From Levyella massiliensis (GTDB lineage Bacteria > Bacillota > Clostridia > Tissierellales > Peptoniphilaceae), in contig NZ_HG529490.1 of assembly GCF_000308275.2 (NCBI RefSeq), forward strand, positions 272,609 through 336,608: a stretch of DNA of 64,000 nt, read 5' to 3'. A model generated the notes under the pieces. The model was not told the origin of the DNA. It did no database searches and saw nothing but the letters and a program-made list of their open reading frames with translations. Below, in pieces: positions 25,998 to 34,233 of the stretch (position 1 is the first letter of the stretch; each line of letters starts with the position of its first letter). A program made the position numbers and the translations under genes.

Positions 25998-26975
25998 ATG
26001 ACAACCAAAGAAAATTTGTTGGCCTTTTTTGAGACGCATCGGGGCGAATATTTTTCCGGGGAAGCAATCGCTCAGCAGTTGGGCGTTTCGCGTACTGCGG
26101 TTTGGAAGGCAGTTAAATCGTTGCAAGCGGAAGGCTATTCTATTGATGCCGTGACCAACAAGGGATATTGTCTGGCGGAAGAAACGGATATTTTGTCCGC
26201 ACAGGGGATTAAAAAATATCTGACGCATCCCGAAATTTTTGATATTACGGTACTCCCTGTAACAGAGTCCACCAATCTGGACGTCCGTGAAAAAGCGAAT
26301 GCCGGTGCGCCGGAGGGCACTTTTATCGTATCCAACGAGCAGACGAAGGGACGCGGGCGTCGGCAGCGCTCCTTTTATTCTCCGGCCAAAACAGGCTTGT
26401 ACATGAGCCTTCTTTTGCGTCCGAAGGAAAATCTAATGCAACAAACAACCAATATTACCACGATGGCCGCCGTTGCTATGTGTGAAGCCATGGAGAAAGT
26501 ATCCGGTAAGCATGCGGTGATCAAATGGGTGAACGATATTTTCCTGGATGGGAAAAAGCTATGTGGCATCTTAACAGAAGCTTCCTTCAATATGGAAAAT
26601 GCGCGTGTCGAGTATGCCGTCTTGGGCATCGGCACCAATGTGTATGAACCCGAGGGCGGATTTCCGGTGGAATTAAAGGATGTGGCTACGGCGCTATTTG
26701 CTTCACCGCAAAAGGATGCCAAAAATCGTCTGGCTGCTGAATTTCTGCGTCATTTCATGCCCTACTATCAAGATGCCGCCGGCTCCGATTATGTTGATGC
26801 CTATCGCAAGCGCTGCTTTGTTCTTGGTAAGGAGATTATGGTTTTGCGCGGTACCCAAAAGCGCGAAGCAACCGCCTTAGATGTGGATGAGCATTGTCAC
26901 CTGTTGGTGCGCTATAACGATGGGGAAGAAGAGGCGCTCTCGTCGGGAGAGATTTCCATTCGGTTGAAAAAATAG
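25998..26975 (+). CDS. birA: Biotin-protein ligase and biotin repressor BirA
   Basis: This 325-residue bifunctional protein has an N-terminal winged helix (FSGEAIAQQLGVSRTAVWKA, about residues 18-37), a ligase domain with the biotinyl-AMP loop KGRGRRQRSFYSP (about 113) and KWVNDIFLDGKKLCGIL (about 175), and a C-terminal SH3-like domain. The DNA-binding part means it can act as repressor, most likely at the box before bioY. ATG 25998 follows AAGGAGAT; an in-frame ATG at 25974 lacks a site. Confidence 0.96.
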   Translation: MTTKENLLAFFETHRGEYFSGEAIAQQLGVSRTAVWKAVKSLQAEGYSIDAVTNKGYCLAEETDILSAQGIKKYLTHPEIFDITVLPVTESTNLDVREKANAGAPEGTFIVSNEQTKGRGRRQRSFYSPAKTGLYMSLLLRPKENLMQQTTNITTMAAVAMCEAMEKVSGKHAVIKWVNDIFLDGKKLCGILTEASFNMENARVEYAVLGIGTNVYEPEGGFPVELKDVATALFASPQKDAKNRLAAEFLRHFMPYYQDAAGSDYVDAYRKRCFVLGKEIMVLRGTQKREATALDVDEHCHLLVRYNDGEEEALSSGEISIRLKK

Positions 26976-27010
26976 ACGAAAGCAAAAAAAGTTTTATTCC
27001 GCTTGAGAAA

Positions 27011-27045
27011 AAAGGAGGCGACCCTAATGGGCCGCCTTCTTTATA
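27011..27045 (-). terminator. Terminator of guaB, probably two-way
   Basis: Arms 27012-27024 and 27029-27041 pair over 12 of 13 positions around a TAAT loop. Read on the minus strand the stem is followed by TTTTTTC, so it fits guaB best; birA reading the other way may also use it. Confidence 0.8.
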
Positions 27046-27060
27046 GAGATAATTTATACG

Positions 27061-28566
27061 TTAAATATTCTGTGCACGATTGGTTTTCAGCATGACGTCG
27101 TGTGCGCCGCCTTCCACAATGGAAGTGGAGGAAACCAGCGTGAGCTTAGCTTTCTCGTGCAGTTCGGCAATGGAGAGTGCGCCGCAATTGCACATGGTGG
27201 ATTTCACCTTGTGCAAGGAAATACCGACATTATCTTTTAATGAGCCGGCATAGGGGACATAGGAGTCCACGCCTTCTTCGAATTGCAACTTGGCTTCACC
27301 GCCCAAGTCATAGCGTTGCCAGTTACGGGCACGGGCAGAACCTTCGCCCCAGTACTCTTTCATCGAGGAACCGTTGACGGTCACCTTTGCTGTCGGCGAT
27401 TCATCAAAACGGGCAAAGTAACGACCGAGCATTACGAAGTCGGCCCCCATGGCTAAGGCGAGCGTGATGTGATAATCGTAGACGATGCCGCCATCGGAAC
27501 AAATCGGTACGTAGATGCCGGTTTCTTTGTAGTATTCATCGCGGGCACGTGCGACATCAATGACCGCTGTCGCCTGACCGCGTCCGATTCCCTTGGTTTC
27601 ACGGGTGATGCAGATGGATCCGCCGCCGATACCGATCTTCACAAAATCCGCGCCGCAGTCCGCTAAGAAGCGGAAGCCTTCGCCATCCACGACGTTACCC
27701 GCACCAACTTTGACGCTGTCGCCGTAGCGACTGCGAATCCATTCGATGGTACGTTTTTGCCATTCGCTATAGCCTTCACTGGAGTCAATGCACAGGACAT
27801 CTACGCCAGCTTCGACCAGAAGTGGTACGCGGGTTTCATAGTCGCGCGTATTGATGCCGGCGCCCACCTTTAAGCGCTTTTTGTGATCCAACAGTTCCTG
27901 TGGATTTTCCTTATGACTGTCGTAGTCCTTGCGGAAGACAAAATAGAGCAAACGCTGATTGGCATCAATAATGGGGAGGGCATTGAGCTTTTTATCCCAG
28001 ATGATATCATTGGCTTCTTTGAGCGTAGTGCCTTCTTTACCGAAGATCAGCTCGTCAAACGGCGTCATGAATTCCTTGACTTTCGTTGATGGATCCATAC
28101 GTGAAACGCGATAGTCGCGGCTGGTGACAATGCCCACCAGCTTACCGTGTTGTGTGCCATCTTCGGTGACGGCCATAGTCGAATGGCCGGTCTTCTCCTT
28201 TAAGGCTAAGACAGCTTCCAGCGTATCTTCCGGAGAGACATTGGCATCGCTCGGAACAAAGCCGGCTTTATAGCCTTTGACATTGGCTACCATGGCGGCT
28301 TGGCTTTCCGGTGACTGCGAGCCGTAAATAAAGGACAGACCGCCTTCACGCGCGAGAGCAATGGCTAAGGAATCATTGGATACGGACTGCATCACGGCGG
28401 AGACCATGGGGATATTTAAGGTATGTTCTGGCTCTTCGCCGCGATGATAACGCACCAACGGGGTCGACAGATTGACATTATTCACCATGCATTGGCTGGA
28501 TGAATAACCGGGAATTAACAAATATTCGCTGAATGTACGGGATGGTTCCTCTAGATAAAGCGCCAT
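27061..28566 (-). CDS. guaB: IMP dehydrogenase
   Basis: This 501-residue enzyme oxidises IMP to XMP, the first committed step of GMP synthesis. The catalytic loop [18 protein letters not shown] carries the active cysteine (about residue 317). CBS domains lie at about 95-220 ([10 protein letters not shown]), and [10 protein letters not shown] and the flap (RARNWQRYD) follow. The variant sequence around the catalytic loop ([11 protein letters not shown] rather than ITREVAGVG) belongs to a less common IMPDH subgroup. AAGGAGGAAG precedes the start. It stands alone on the minus strand. Confidence 0.94.
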   Translation of the reverse strand: MALYLEEPSRTFSEYLLIPGYSSSQCMVNNVNLSTPLVRYHRGEEPEHTLNIPMVSAVMQSVSNDSLAIALAREGGLSFIYGSQSPESQAAMVANVKGYKAGFVPSDANVSPEDTLEAVLALKEKTGHSTMAVTEDGTQHGKLVGIVTSRDYRVSRMDPSTKVKEFMTPFDELIFGKEGTTLKEANDIIWDKKLNALPIIDANQRLLYFVFRKDYDSHKENPQELLDHKKRLKVGAGINTRDYETRVPLLVEAGVDVLCIDSSEGYSEWQKRTIEWIRSRYGDSVKVGAGNVVDGEGFRFLADCGADFVKIGIGGGSICITRETKGIGRGQATAVIDVARARDEYYKETGIYVPICSDGGIVYDYHITLALAMGADFVMLGRYFARFDESPTAKVTVNGSSMKEYWGEGSARARNWQRYDLGGEAKLQFEEGVDSYVPYAGSLKDNVGISLHKVKSTMCNCGALSIAELHEKAKLTLVSSTSIVEGGAHDVMLKTNRAQNI

Positions 28567-28602
28567 GCTTCCTCCTTCTTTGTTTTTCTAATGTTTGCAT
28601 CG

Positions 28603-28608
28603 ATTATA
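28603..28608 (-). promoter_or_regulatory. Promoter -10 of guaB
   Basis: On the minus strand TATAAT lies about 37 bases before the guaB start, with TGTGCA as a weak -35 17 bases further upstream. I see no purine riboswitch in this short leader. Confidence 0.55.
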
Positions 28609-28773
28609 TCCTTTTTCGCGTTTCCTGCACAGTCCAATCGTGAAAGAGCCACAGGAAAACATCTCAACTGGCGGAAAAAGCGGCCCCCAAAGCGTAGCCA
28701 TATCATGATAGAATGGTACAGGGAAATCGGAAAGGGGCACCGGCTCCTTATTACGAAAATGAGAGGAAGAAAA

Positions 28774-29784
28774 ATGCAGATTGCCGTTTTGGGCGCCGGA
28801 ACTTGGGGCACTGCCTTGGCGCGGCTTTTGGTGAAAAATAAGCATCACGTTACGCTGTGGTCTAAGATTCCGCAGGAATTAGAGGCGATGCAGCGCACGC
28901 ATCGCCATCCGAATTTGCCGGAGGCGGTGATCCCTGAGGCATTGCAGTATGCTTCGATGCTGGATAGGGCGCTTGCCGGGGCGGAGATTATCGTCTTTGC
29001 TGTGCCATCTCCTTTTGTACGTGCGACGGCGGAAGAGGCTGCACCGTATCTTAAAGAAGGCCAGATTCTTGTTGACGTGGCGAAGGGGATCGAAAAGGAC
29101 AGCGGTCTGACATTGACAGAGGTCATTGGCGATGTGTTACAGGCAAAACGACCGGAGCTTGCATTGCCACTGGTGGCACTCTCCGGACCGACCCATGCCG
29201 AGGAAGTCTCGCGTGATTTGCCGTCTGCGATTGTCGCGGCATGTCGGGAAGATGCGGCGGCGCATCGCGTGCAGGATGCTTTTATGAACGAGAATTTCCG
29301 CGTGTACACCAATCACGACGTGCATGGGGTAGAACTTTGCGGTGCGTTAAAAAACATTATTGCTCTGGCGGCAGGCATTTCGGACGGACTGGGCTTTGGC
29401 GATAATACGAAGGCGGCTCTAATGACGCGTGGAATGGCGGAAATGACACGTCTCGGGTTGGCCTTAGGATGTGAGCCCTCCACCTTTTCCGGTTTGGCCG
29501 GTTACGGGGATTTGATTGTTACAGCGACTTCGGTACACAGTCGAAATCATCGCTGCGGAGTGTACATCGGACAGGGGGTTCCTGTACCGGAGGCCATCCG
29601 TAAGGTGGGACAGGTGGTAGAAGGCATGAATGCGCTTCCCGCCGCACAAGCACTCTCGTCGCGATGCCAAGTGGAAATGCCATTGGTCGATGCCGTGGCG
29701 ATGGTCCTGGATGGCCGGGATGTGCGGGAAACGGTGCTTTCTTTAATGACGCGTGAGAAAAAAAGAGAATTCTCGCGTCATTAA
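28774..29784 (+). CDS. gpsA: Glycerol-3-phosphate dehydrogenase [NAD(P)+]
   Basis: This 336-residue enzyme makes sn-glycerol 3-phosphate for phospholipids. The Rossmann motif VLGAGTWGTALA (about residue 5) is at the N-terminus. LSGPTHAEEV and ELCGALKNIIALAAGISDGLGFGDN (conserved catalytic lysine) follow, and then GLAGYGDLIVTATS. ATG 28774 is right for the family and follows GAGAGGA; longer in-frame upstream sequence is not coding-like. Confidence 0.96.
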   Translation: MQIAVLGAGTWGTALARLLVKNKHHVTLWSKIPQELEAMQRTHRHPNLPEAVIPEALQYASMLDRALAGAEIIVFAVPSPFVRATAEEAAPYLKEGQILVDVAKGIEKDSGLTLTEVIGDVLQAKRPELALPLVALSGPTHAEEVSRDLPSAIVAACREDAAAHRVQDAFMNENFRVYTNHDVHGVELCGALKNIIALAAGISDGLGFGDNTKAALMTRGMAEMTRLGLALGCEPSTFSGLAGYGDLIVTATSVHSRNHRCGVYIGQGVPVPEAIRKVGQVVEGMNALPAAQALSSRCQVEMPLVDAVAMVLDGRDVRETVLSLMTREKKREFSRH

Positions 29785-29785
29785 G
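29742..29785 (+). terminator. Hairpin overlapping the end of gpsA
   Basis: AATGACGCGTGAGAA and TTCTCGCGTCATT pair across the last codons and the stop of gpsA. No clear T run follows, so termination is possible but uncertain. Confidence 0.4.
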
Positions 29786-29868
29786 TGATATTATGGTAGC
29801 GTCTGTAGCTGAAAACCCGAAAGGGTTGATATTGCCACAGCGATTCTAATTTAAGGGAGTAGGGCAGC

Positions 29869-31149
29869 ATGAAGAAGGGAAAGAAGTTCATTGTTTTTAT
29901 CGCCATAGTGGTCTACCTTGCTTTTGGGTTGATCCTATGCGTGAATAATTTTTTGCCGCTCAAAGAGCGCCTGCTTTTGGTTGGCATCTTTTTCGTATTG
30001 AATTTGTTACTGATGATCGGCTTCGGACACGCGCGCCGCGGATCGGCAGTGGTGCTTGGACTGTTGTTGATCTCGGTGATCGGTGCCGAAGCGTACAGCA
30101 GCTATTTTGTGTGGTCTTCCATTCGTACCTTGGATATTGTTTCCAATAAGAAAGGGGAATTGGGAGGAGAGAGCGTGGAACGCCCGATCGCTCCCGAGAC
30201 GGAAGAAGAACTAGTGAAACCGTTTCATGTGTATTTGAGCGGCAAAGATACGAACGGTTCTTTGGACAAGTCCTCGCGTAGCGATGTCAATATGATTTTG
30301 ACGGTAAATCCGTCGACGCATTCGGTTCATATTACTACCGTGCCGCGTGATGCCTACATGAAAATTGCCGGAGACGGCAATGATCGCTACGATAAATTGA
30401 CGCATGCCGGAAACTACGGTGTCCAGACGTCCGAGCGTACATTGGAAAATTTCTTTGGGATTACGATCAAATATCATGTGATGGTGAATTTTGATTCCAT
30501 CGTGGACATTGTGGATGCGTTGGATGGTGTAGATGTAGAGAATCCGGAGTCTTTCTCCGCCCAAGGGTATCATTTTTCTACCGGTAAAATACATCTGGAT
30601 GGTAAACAAACGCTGGCCTTTGCGCGGGAACGCTATGGCCTGGGAGAGGGCGAATTAGCCCGCGGGCGTAATCACGTGCGCATCATGAAGGCAATTATCG
30701 AACGCGCGGCATCGCCGGCTATTCTCACCAACTATCCTGCGATTTTACAGGTCATTGCGCGTGAAGTTTCCACGAATATGCCACGTGAAACGATGGTGGA
30801 TTATATCAACTATCAGATTTCCCATAACGAAAAATGGAAGACAACCTCTTCGCAGCTGCAGGGCTTTGAAACCATGGGATTGCCCTCTTATCAGATGCCG
30901 GGTTCACGCCTGTACATGTTCTTGCCCAGCCAAGCCAGCAAGCGTGATATCTTGGAAATCATGGATTTGATTAAAAATGGCAAGTCCGTGCCGAAAGCCG
31001 GTACGAAGCATTATTCCCTGCATGAAGAGGATTATGAAGATATCCCGGTGCGCAATATTATGAATTATCTGCAGGGTGGCGCCGAGATCACGGCGGGGGA
31101 CGATTTTGATCCCAACGAAACAAAAGGCTCGTCCGAATTTCACTATTAA
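29869..31149 (+). CDS. LytR-CpsA-Psr (LCP) family protein
   Basis: This 426-residue membrane protein has three N-terminal helices (about residues 5-25, 33-53 and 60-80). These precede an extracytoplasmic LCP domain with SRSDVNMILTVNP, TTVPRDAYM, KLTHAGNYG and the conserved arginines in FARERYGLGEGELARGRN. LCP enzymes attach anionic polymers to peptidoglycan. The acidic C-terminal tail is not conserved. It stands alone upstream of ssrA, with AGGGAGTAGGG before ATG. Confidence 0.92.
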   Translation: MKKGKKFIVFIAIVVYLAFGLILCVNNFLPLKERLLLVGIFFVLNLLLMIGFGHARRGSAVVLGLLLISVIGAEAYSSYFVWSSIRTLDIVSNKKGELGGESVERPIAPETEEELVKPFHVYLSGKDTNGSLDKSSRSDVNMILTVNPSTHSVHITTVPRDAYMKIAGDGNDRYDKLTHAGNYGVQTSERTLENFFGITIKYHVMVNFDSIVDIVDALDGVDVENPESFSAQGYHFSTGKIHLDGKQTLAFARERYGLGEGELARGRNHVRIMKAIIERAASPAILTNYPAILQVIAREVSTNMPRETMVDYINYQISHNEKWKTTSSQLQGFETMGLPSYQMPGSRLYMFLPSQASKRDILEIMDLIKNGKSVPKAGTKHYSLHEEDYEDIPVRNIMNYLQGGAEITAGDDFDPNETKGSSEFHY

Positions 31150-31223
31150 GGGAGGCGCCTTTTCGTCCTTCTGCTTTCAGCACTTGTTATCATGAACAGG
31201 GCATTGGATTCGTCCGGTGCTCG

Positions 31224-31253
31224 GTTGCGTGAATAATGCGCCTATGCTACAAT
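31224..31253 (+). promoter_or_regulatory. Promoter of ssrA
   Basis: TTGCGT (31224-31229) and TACAAT (31248-31253, with upstream TGC) are 18 bases apart, ending 10 bases before the tmRNA. Confidence 0.75.
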
Positions 31254-31263
31254 GGCGCGACAC

Positions 31264-31607
31264 GGGGATGCTCGGTTTCGACAGGGAAACGGAAGAAGGA
31301 GAAGCGAGTCGTCAGGCAGATGACGTAAATCAGGCAAAAACAATAACTGCTAACGACAACGAATTAGCTTACGCTGCCTAATCATGGCGGCCGGTCCTCC
31401 GGCTGGACCCGTAACAGACGGACTGACCTCAACTATGTCGGGAAACTTCCTGCGCTAAGCTTTGCCCGCAGGTTGGATCTATGAAGCTACCGAATGACTT
31501 CGTTTGTTTATTTCCCCGGTCATTCGGGAATCAAATGAAATAAACTGCACTCGGAGAAACTCGTTTGGATGTTTTTTTGGACGAGGGTTCGATTCCCTCC
31601 ATCTCCA
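31264..31607 (+). ncRNA. ssrA: Transfer-messenger RNA (tmRNA)
   Basis: The 5' end GGGGATG pairs with CATCTCC at the 3' end to form the tRNA-like acceptor; GGTTCGATTCC is the T arm. The resume codon is GCA 31334, and the tag reads AKTITANDNELAYAA with stop TAA 31379-31381. CCA is not encoded. The tag ends in YAA, as expected for degradation signals recognised by ClpXP. A phage fragment begins just beyond the 3' end. Confidence 0.97.
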
Positions 31608-31617
31608 AAGTAGAGAA

Positions 31618-31656
31618 ATGCCCGTCCTTGTAATTTCAAGGAAACGGGCATTTTTC
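31618..31656 (+). terminator. Intrinsic terminator of ssrA
   Basis: ATGCCCGT-CCTTG pairs with CAAGG-ACGGGCAT (with a short AA bulge), followed by TTTTTC. Confidence 0.9.
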
Positions 31657-31689
31657 AATGTTTGGGCTATTTAGCAGGGAAAAGCTCAC

Positions 31690-32031
31690 AGGAAATGGCG
31701 AGGATACTACGCAGACGCTTCGGCGTCTCCATGTATAACGCCTAACGTCTGGCACGAACCGAAATGGCACGTGTACAGATAGAAGCGCAGATGCAGTCCT
31801 TTGAGAAAAACGGCTATACGCACTATGTTTTCATCGCGCGCGAGAGCGCCTGCGATCATTGCGCGCCGCATGATGGAAAGATTTTCGCAGTAAAAGACAT
31901 TTGACCGGGCGTGAACGCACCGCCGATTCATCCGGACTGTTTTTGCTCGATCGCGGCGGCAACGGGGAACAGATACAAGCGAAAGAGTTGGCGGAAAAAC
32001 ATATTGAACGAATGAAAGAGGAGACGCTATG
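31690..32031 (+). pseudogene. Remnant of a phage minor head protein (MuF/SPP1 gp7-like)
   Basis: The C-terminal part of a phage head-morphogenesis protein is readable: RFGVSMYNA, RLARTEMARVQIEAQM, FIARESACDHCAPHDGK, PGVNAPPIHPDCFCS. The cysteine/histidine pattern CDHC...HPDCFC is typical of the family's last domain. The frame is interrupted by TAA at 31743 and TGA at 31902. The tail ELAEKHIERMKEETL lies in another frame, so there is at least one indel near 31960. No N-terminal part remains. It lies immediately 3' of ssrA, a common prophage integration site. Confidence 0.8.
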
Positions 32032-32223
32032 AGCTTAACACCAACAGAGTATTATTATTGCCCAGATTATGATAAATATGTGAAGAGAGTAAACGGGGCT
32101 TTTTATTCAATCGATGATAATGGGAAAGAAATGTTTGATCAACGAAGATTTTGTCCGATACTCATCGGAGAGATATTCACCATTGATATTACAAAAGAGG
32201 AATACGAGAAACATCTAAAATAA
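32029..32223 (+). CDS. Small phage-associated protein of unknown function
   Basis: This 64-residue protein, rich in Tyr, Asp and Lys, starts at ATG 32029 overlapping the stop of the head-protein remnant, behind GAGGAG. Small ORFs of this size often lie between minor head and scaffold genes in Firmicutes phages. I recognise no family. It is intact, but it is probably a leftover and may not be used. Confidence 0.55.
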   Translation: MSLTPTEYYYCPDYDKYVKRVNGAFYSIDDNGKEMFDQRRFCPILIGEIFTIDITKEEYEKHLK

Positions 32224-32329
32224 ACCATCGCTATAGGCATAAAGCGTGACCGGAAACGGTCGCGCTTTTTATATGCAACAAAAGGACACCGTGGGCGAAG
32301 AACGCGGCGGACAAAGAAGGGAGAAAACA

Positions 32330-32623
32330 ATGGCAGAGGAAATGATCACAGCGAAAGACGAAGAACAGGTCGATGAGGCTAAAGCGGATGAACAGAAAGA
32401 CACGGAGAAAGCGGAAAAGTCCGCACCGTCCTTTGACGACATCCTGAAAGACCCGAAGATGCAGGCAGAGTTTGACCGCAGACTGAGCAAGGCACAGCAG
32501 ACACGCGAGGAAAATATCCGAAGCGAGATCGAGAGCAATATCAAAGCACGCCTTGTGGAAGAGCAGAAGGTTGCCAAAATGAACGCGGAAGAAAAGGCAA
32601 GACGCCTGCATTTCGACACGTAA
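32330..32623 (+). pseudogene. Truncated phage capsid scaffold protein (DUF4355-like)
   Basis: This 97-residue, highly charged protein contains FDDILKDPKMQAEFDRRLSKAQ and EEQKVAKMNAEEKAR, segments typical of the N-terminal half of phage scaffold proteins. Full-length members are about twice as long; here the frame ends in RRLHFDT and the rest is missing. GAAGGGAG precedes ATG 32330. With the neighbours it forms a roughly 0.95-kb prophage fragment with no capsid, tail or integrase genes. Confidence 0.65.
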
Positions 32624-32734
32624 AGCGTTGAAATGCGGGGATTCGATCTTCGGCATTGTGCCAAGATCGGACTTTTGGTGAGCCCTTTTTTATGATGTCA
32701 ACGTTGTAGCTTTACGGCGGCAAAACGCAAAAAT
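32624..32734. other. Short region with nothing recognised
   Basis: This stretch between the scaffold remnant and the barstar terminator holds a weak hairpin (CGATCTTCGGC...GCCAAGATCGG, 32643-32670) and no ORF or motif I can support. It probably contains the end of the phage fragment. Confidence 0.4.
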
Positions 32735-32762
32735 GCAAAAAGCCGCCGTAAATCTCGGCGGC
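32735..32762 (-). terminator. Terminator of the barnase-barstar operon
   Basis: On the minus strand GCCGCCG-AGATTTA-CGGCGGC is followed by TTTTTGC. It lies 40 bases after the barstar stop. Confidence 0.8.
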
Positions 32763-32802
32763 AAACCACGGCGGCAAACCACGACGGATTCCATACGGCC
32801 TT

Positions 32803-33069
32803 TTACCAATAAATATGGACGCTGTAGCCTTCTTCTCGTTGCAAATCCCCGAATACATCCAACAGGCGTAGGCCGTAATCGCCCAATTGTTCGGGAATGG
32901 CGCGCGCCTCGTTAATTTCAATCTCGACTCCATGTAAATCTTGTAACATATCCCAAAGAGCATCTAAATTATGGCCCACATAATCCGGCCAACGAAAGAT
33001 CTGCTGCATATAGGAGTAGGCCGCTTCGCGGGACGTAAAGGCGGTACCGTTTAACACGTAACGATTCAT
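32803..33069 (-). CDS. Barstar-like ribonuclease inhibitor
   Basis: This 88-residue cytoplasmic inhibitor contains YVGHNLDALWDML, matching the barnase-binding helix of barstar, with the two key aspartates (corresponding to Asp35 and Asp39) retained. Length equals that of barstar (about 90). Its ATG directly follows the stop of the barnase gene (TAA-ATG) with GAGGAG upstream, so inhibitor and toxin are translated together. It would protect the producer from its own RNase. Confidence 0.93.
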   Translation of the reverse strand: MNRYVLNGTAFTSREAAYSYMQQIFRWPDYVGHNLDALWDMLQDLHGVEIEINEARAIPEQLGDYGLRLLDVFGDLQREEGYSVHIYW

Positions 33070-33558
33070 TTACTCCTCCGATCCGTATAATTGCTCAAAA
33101 TGCTCATAATGATCCCCGGTATAATAAATGGCGCCATCGTTTGAGAACACCAGACGTTCCGGACCGCGATGCTCGTGATAGCCGGCGATGAGATCGGCTT
33201 CATAATAGATACACCCTTTTTTCGCGGGCAATTTTCCCTCGCGATTGCCGAAGCGATCGCCACCAATCACATAACCATTATTATCAGAAGCTGACCAATT
33301 TTTCTCTTTGGCTTCCTTTTTTGTAATGTAATTTGTCGGCAAAGTTCCGAACGCATGGATGTACGCTGCGACTTCTTCTTTAGCGTAGTAGCGCCCCTCT
33401 TTTTTCAGCGTTTCCGTTTTTATTTCTTGGCTTATCGATGCCTTGGAGCCGATTTCCGTCTTATGCACAGGCTCTGCGGTGTTCTGTCGTAAAAAGAAAA
33501 ACGCAAGAATAGCAAAAAATACCAGAAGGGGGAGCCATTGATTTCTTTTATTCATCAT
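33070..33558 (-). CDS. Barnase-like secreted ribonuclease
   Basis: This 162-residue protein has an N-terminal hydrophobic signal or anchor (about residues 8-24) and a C-terminal barnase domain. All catalytic positions can be matched: Lys in NYITKKEA (K27), Arg in NREGKLP (R59), Glu in YEADL (E73), Arg in HEHRGPERLVFS (R83 and R87) and His in GDHYEHF (H102). I chose ATG 33558 because AAGGAGG lies four bases before it. It probably cleaves RNA outside the cell for nutrition or competition. Whether the N-terminus is cut or stays as an anchor is unclear. Confidence 0.93.
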   Translation of the reverse strand: MMNKRNQWLPLLVFFAILAFFFLRQNTAEPVHKTEIGSKASISQEIKTETLKKEGRYYAKEEVAAYIHAFGTLPTNYITKKEAKEKNWSASDNNGYVIGGDRFGNREGKLPAKKGCIYYEADLIAGYHEHRGPERLVFSNDGAIYYTGDHYEHFEQLYGSEE

Positions 33559-33662
33559 AAAACCTCCTTCCGTTTTCAAAGAAGTATTTACCCTTTTTTT
33601 CTGAAGTACATGGGGACTTATGAAGGCGAATTGGCCACATGTTATGCTTTCCCCATAAAAGC

Positions 33663-33712
33663 ATAAAAATCACGGTGGAAAATCCGTTTTCTCAGATTGT
33701 CCACCGTGATTT
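33663..33712 (-). terminator. Terminator of the glutaredoxin-like gene
   Basis: AATCACGGTGGA (33668-33679) pairs with TCCACCGTGATT (33700-33711). On the minus strand TTTTT follows the stem. Confidence 0.85.
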
Positions 33713-33741
33713 GCTTAAAATTCGAATGTAAGGGTGCCGAA

Positions 33742-34035
33742 TTACAGTACGTTGCAAACGCCGGGATCTTCGTTTGCGTCTTCGTGTGCTTCGCCTTTGA
33801 CCAAATGTTCTTTCATGTATTGGATAATATCATCCGATTCATAAAGCGGATCCCCGTCGATAAAGAGGCAGGGAACCTGATCCATTCCGCCGCGTTTTAC
33901 GAGATCCTCCTGATTCTTGGGATCTTCGATAATGTCTTTCATGACCACACCTTCGACGTGGTTTTCTTTCATAAACTTCATGACTTTTTGGCAGTAGGGA
34001 CAGACATCTTTTTTATATAATTCATAGCTTGGCAT
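33742..34035 (-). CDS. Glutaredoxin/thioredoxin-fold protein with CPYC motif
   Basis: This 97-residue protein begins YELYKKDVCPYCQKVMKFM, with the CPYC active site at residues 12-15, and has the cis-proline segment QVPCLFIDG (about 53) and YESDDIIQYMKEH. This is a glutaredoxin-like fold that probably reduces disulfides. The tail of about 15 residues is acidic and ends in CNVL. AAGGAGGAT precedes the start. It forms a single-gene unit with its own terminator. Confidence 0.9.
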   Translation of the reverse strand: MPSYELYKKDVCPYCQKVMKFMKENHVEGVVMKDIIEDPKNQEDLVKRGGMDQVPCLFIDGDPLYESDDIIQYMKEHLVKGEAHEDANEDPGVCNVL

Positions 34036-34233
34036 AGTATCCTCCTTCAGAGTGATCCTTTACATATCGATGCTGCGTTTAAAAGCGCATCATTTTTCAT
34101 CCTTATTTTAGATACCCAAAGGTGTACGCAAGTCCATACTATTGTGTAAAATAAACAGTAGAATATCGACAAATGATTCCATAAAACGTCAACCGTCACA
34201 TTCCATACTCTCTCGAAAGGGGATAGAAGAGCC

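Noticed and set aside
28567..28773. Purine riboswitch before guaB
   Set aside because: The leader from the likely -10 to the start is under 40 bases, too short for an aptamer.
32733..32915. Plus-strand open frame of 60 codons
   Set aside because: It lies opposite the barstar gene and its terminator and has no ribosome-binding site.
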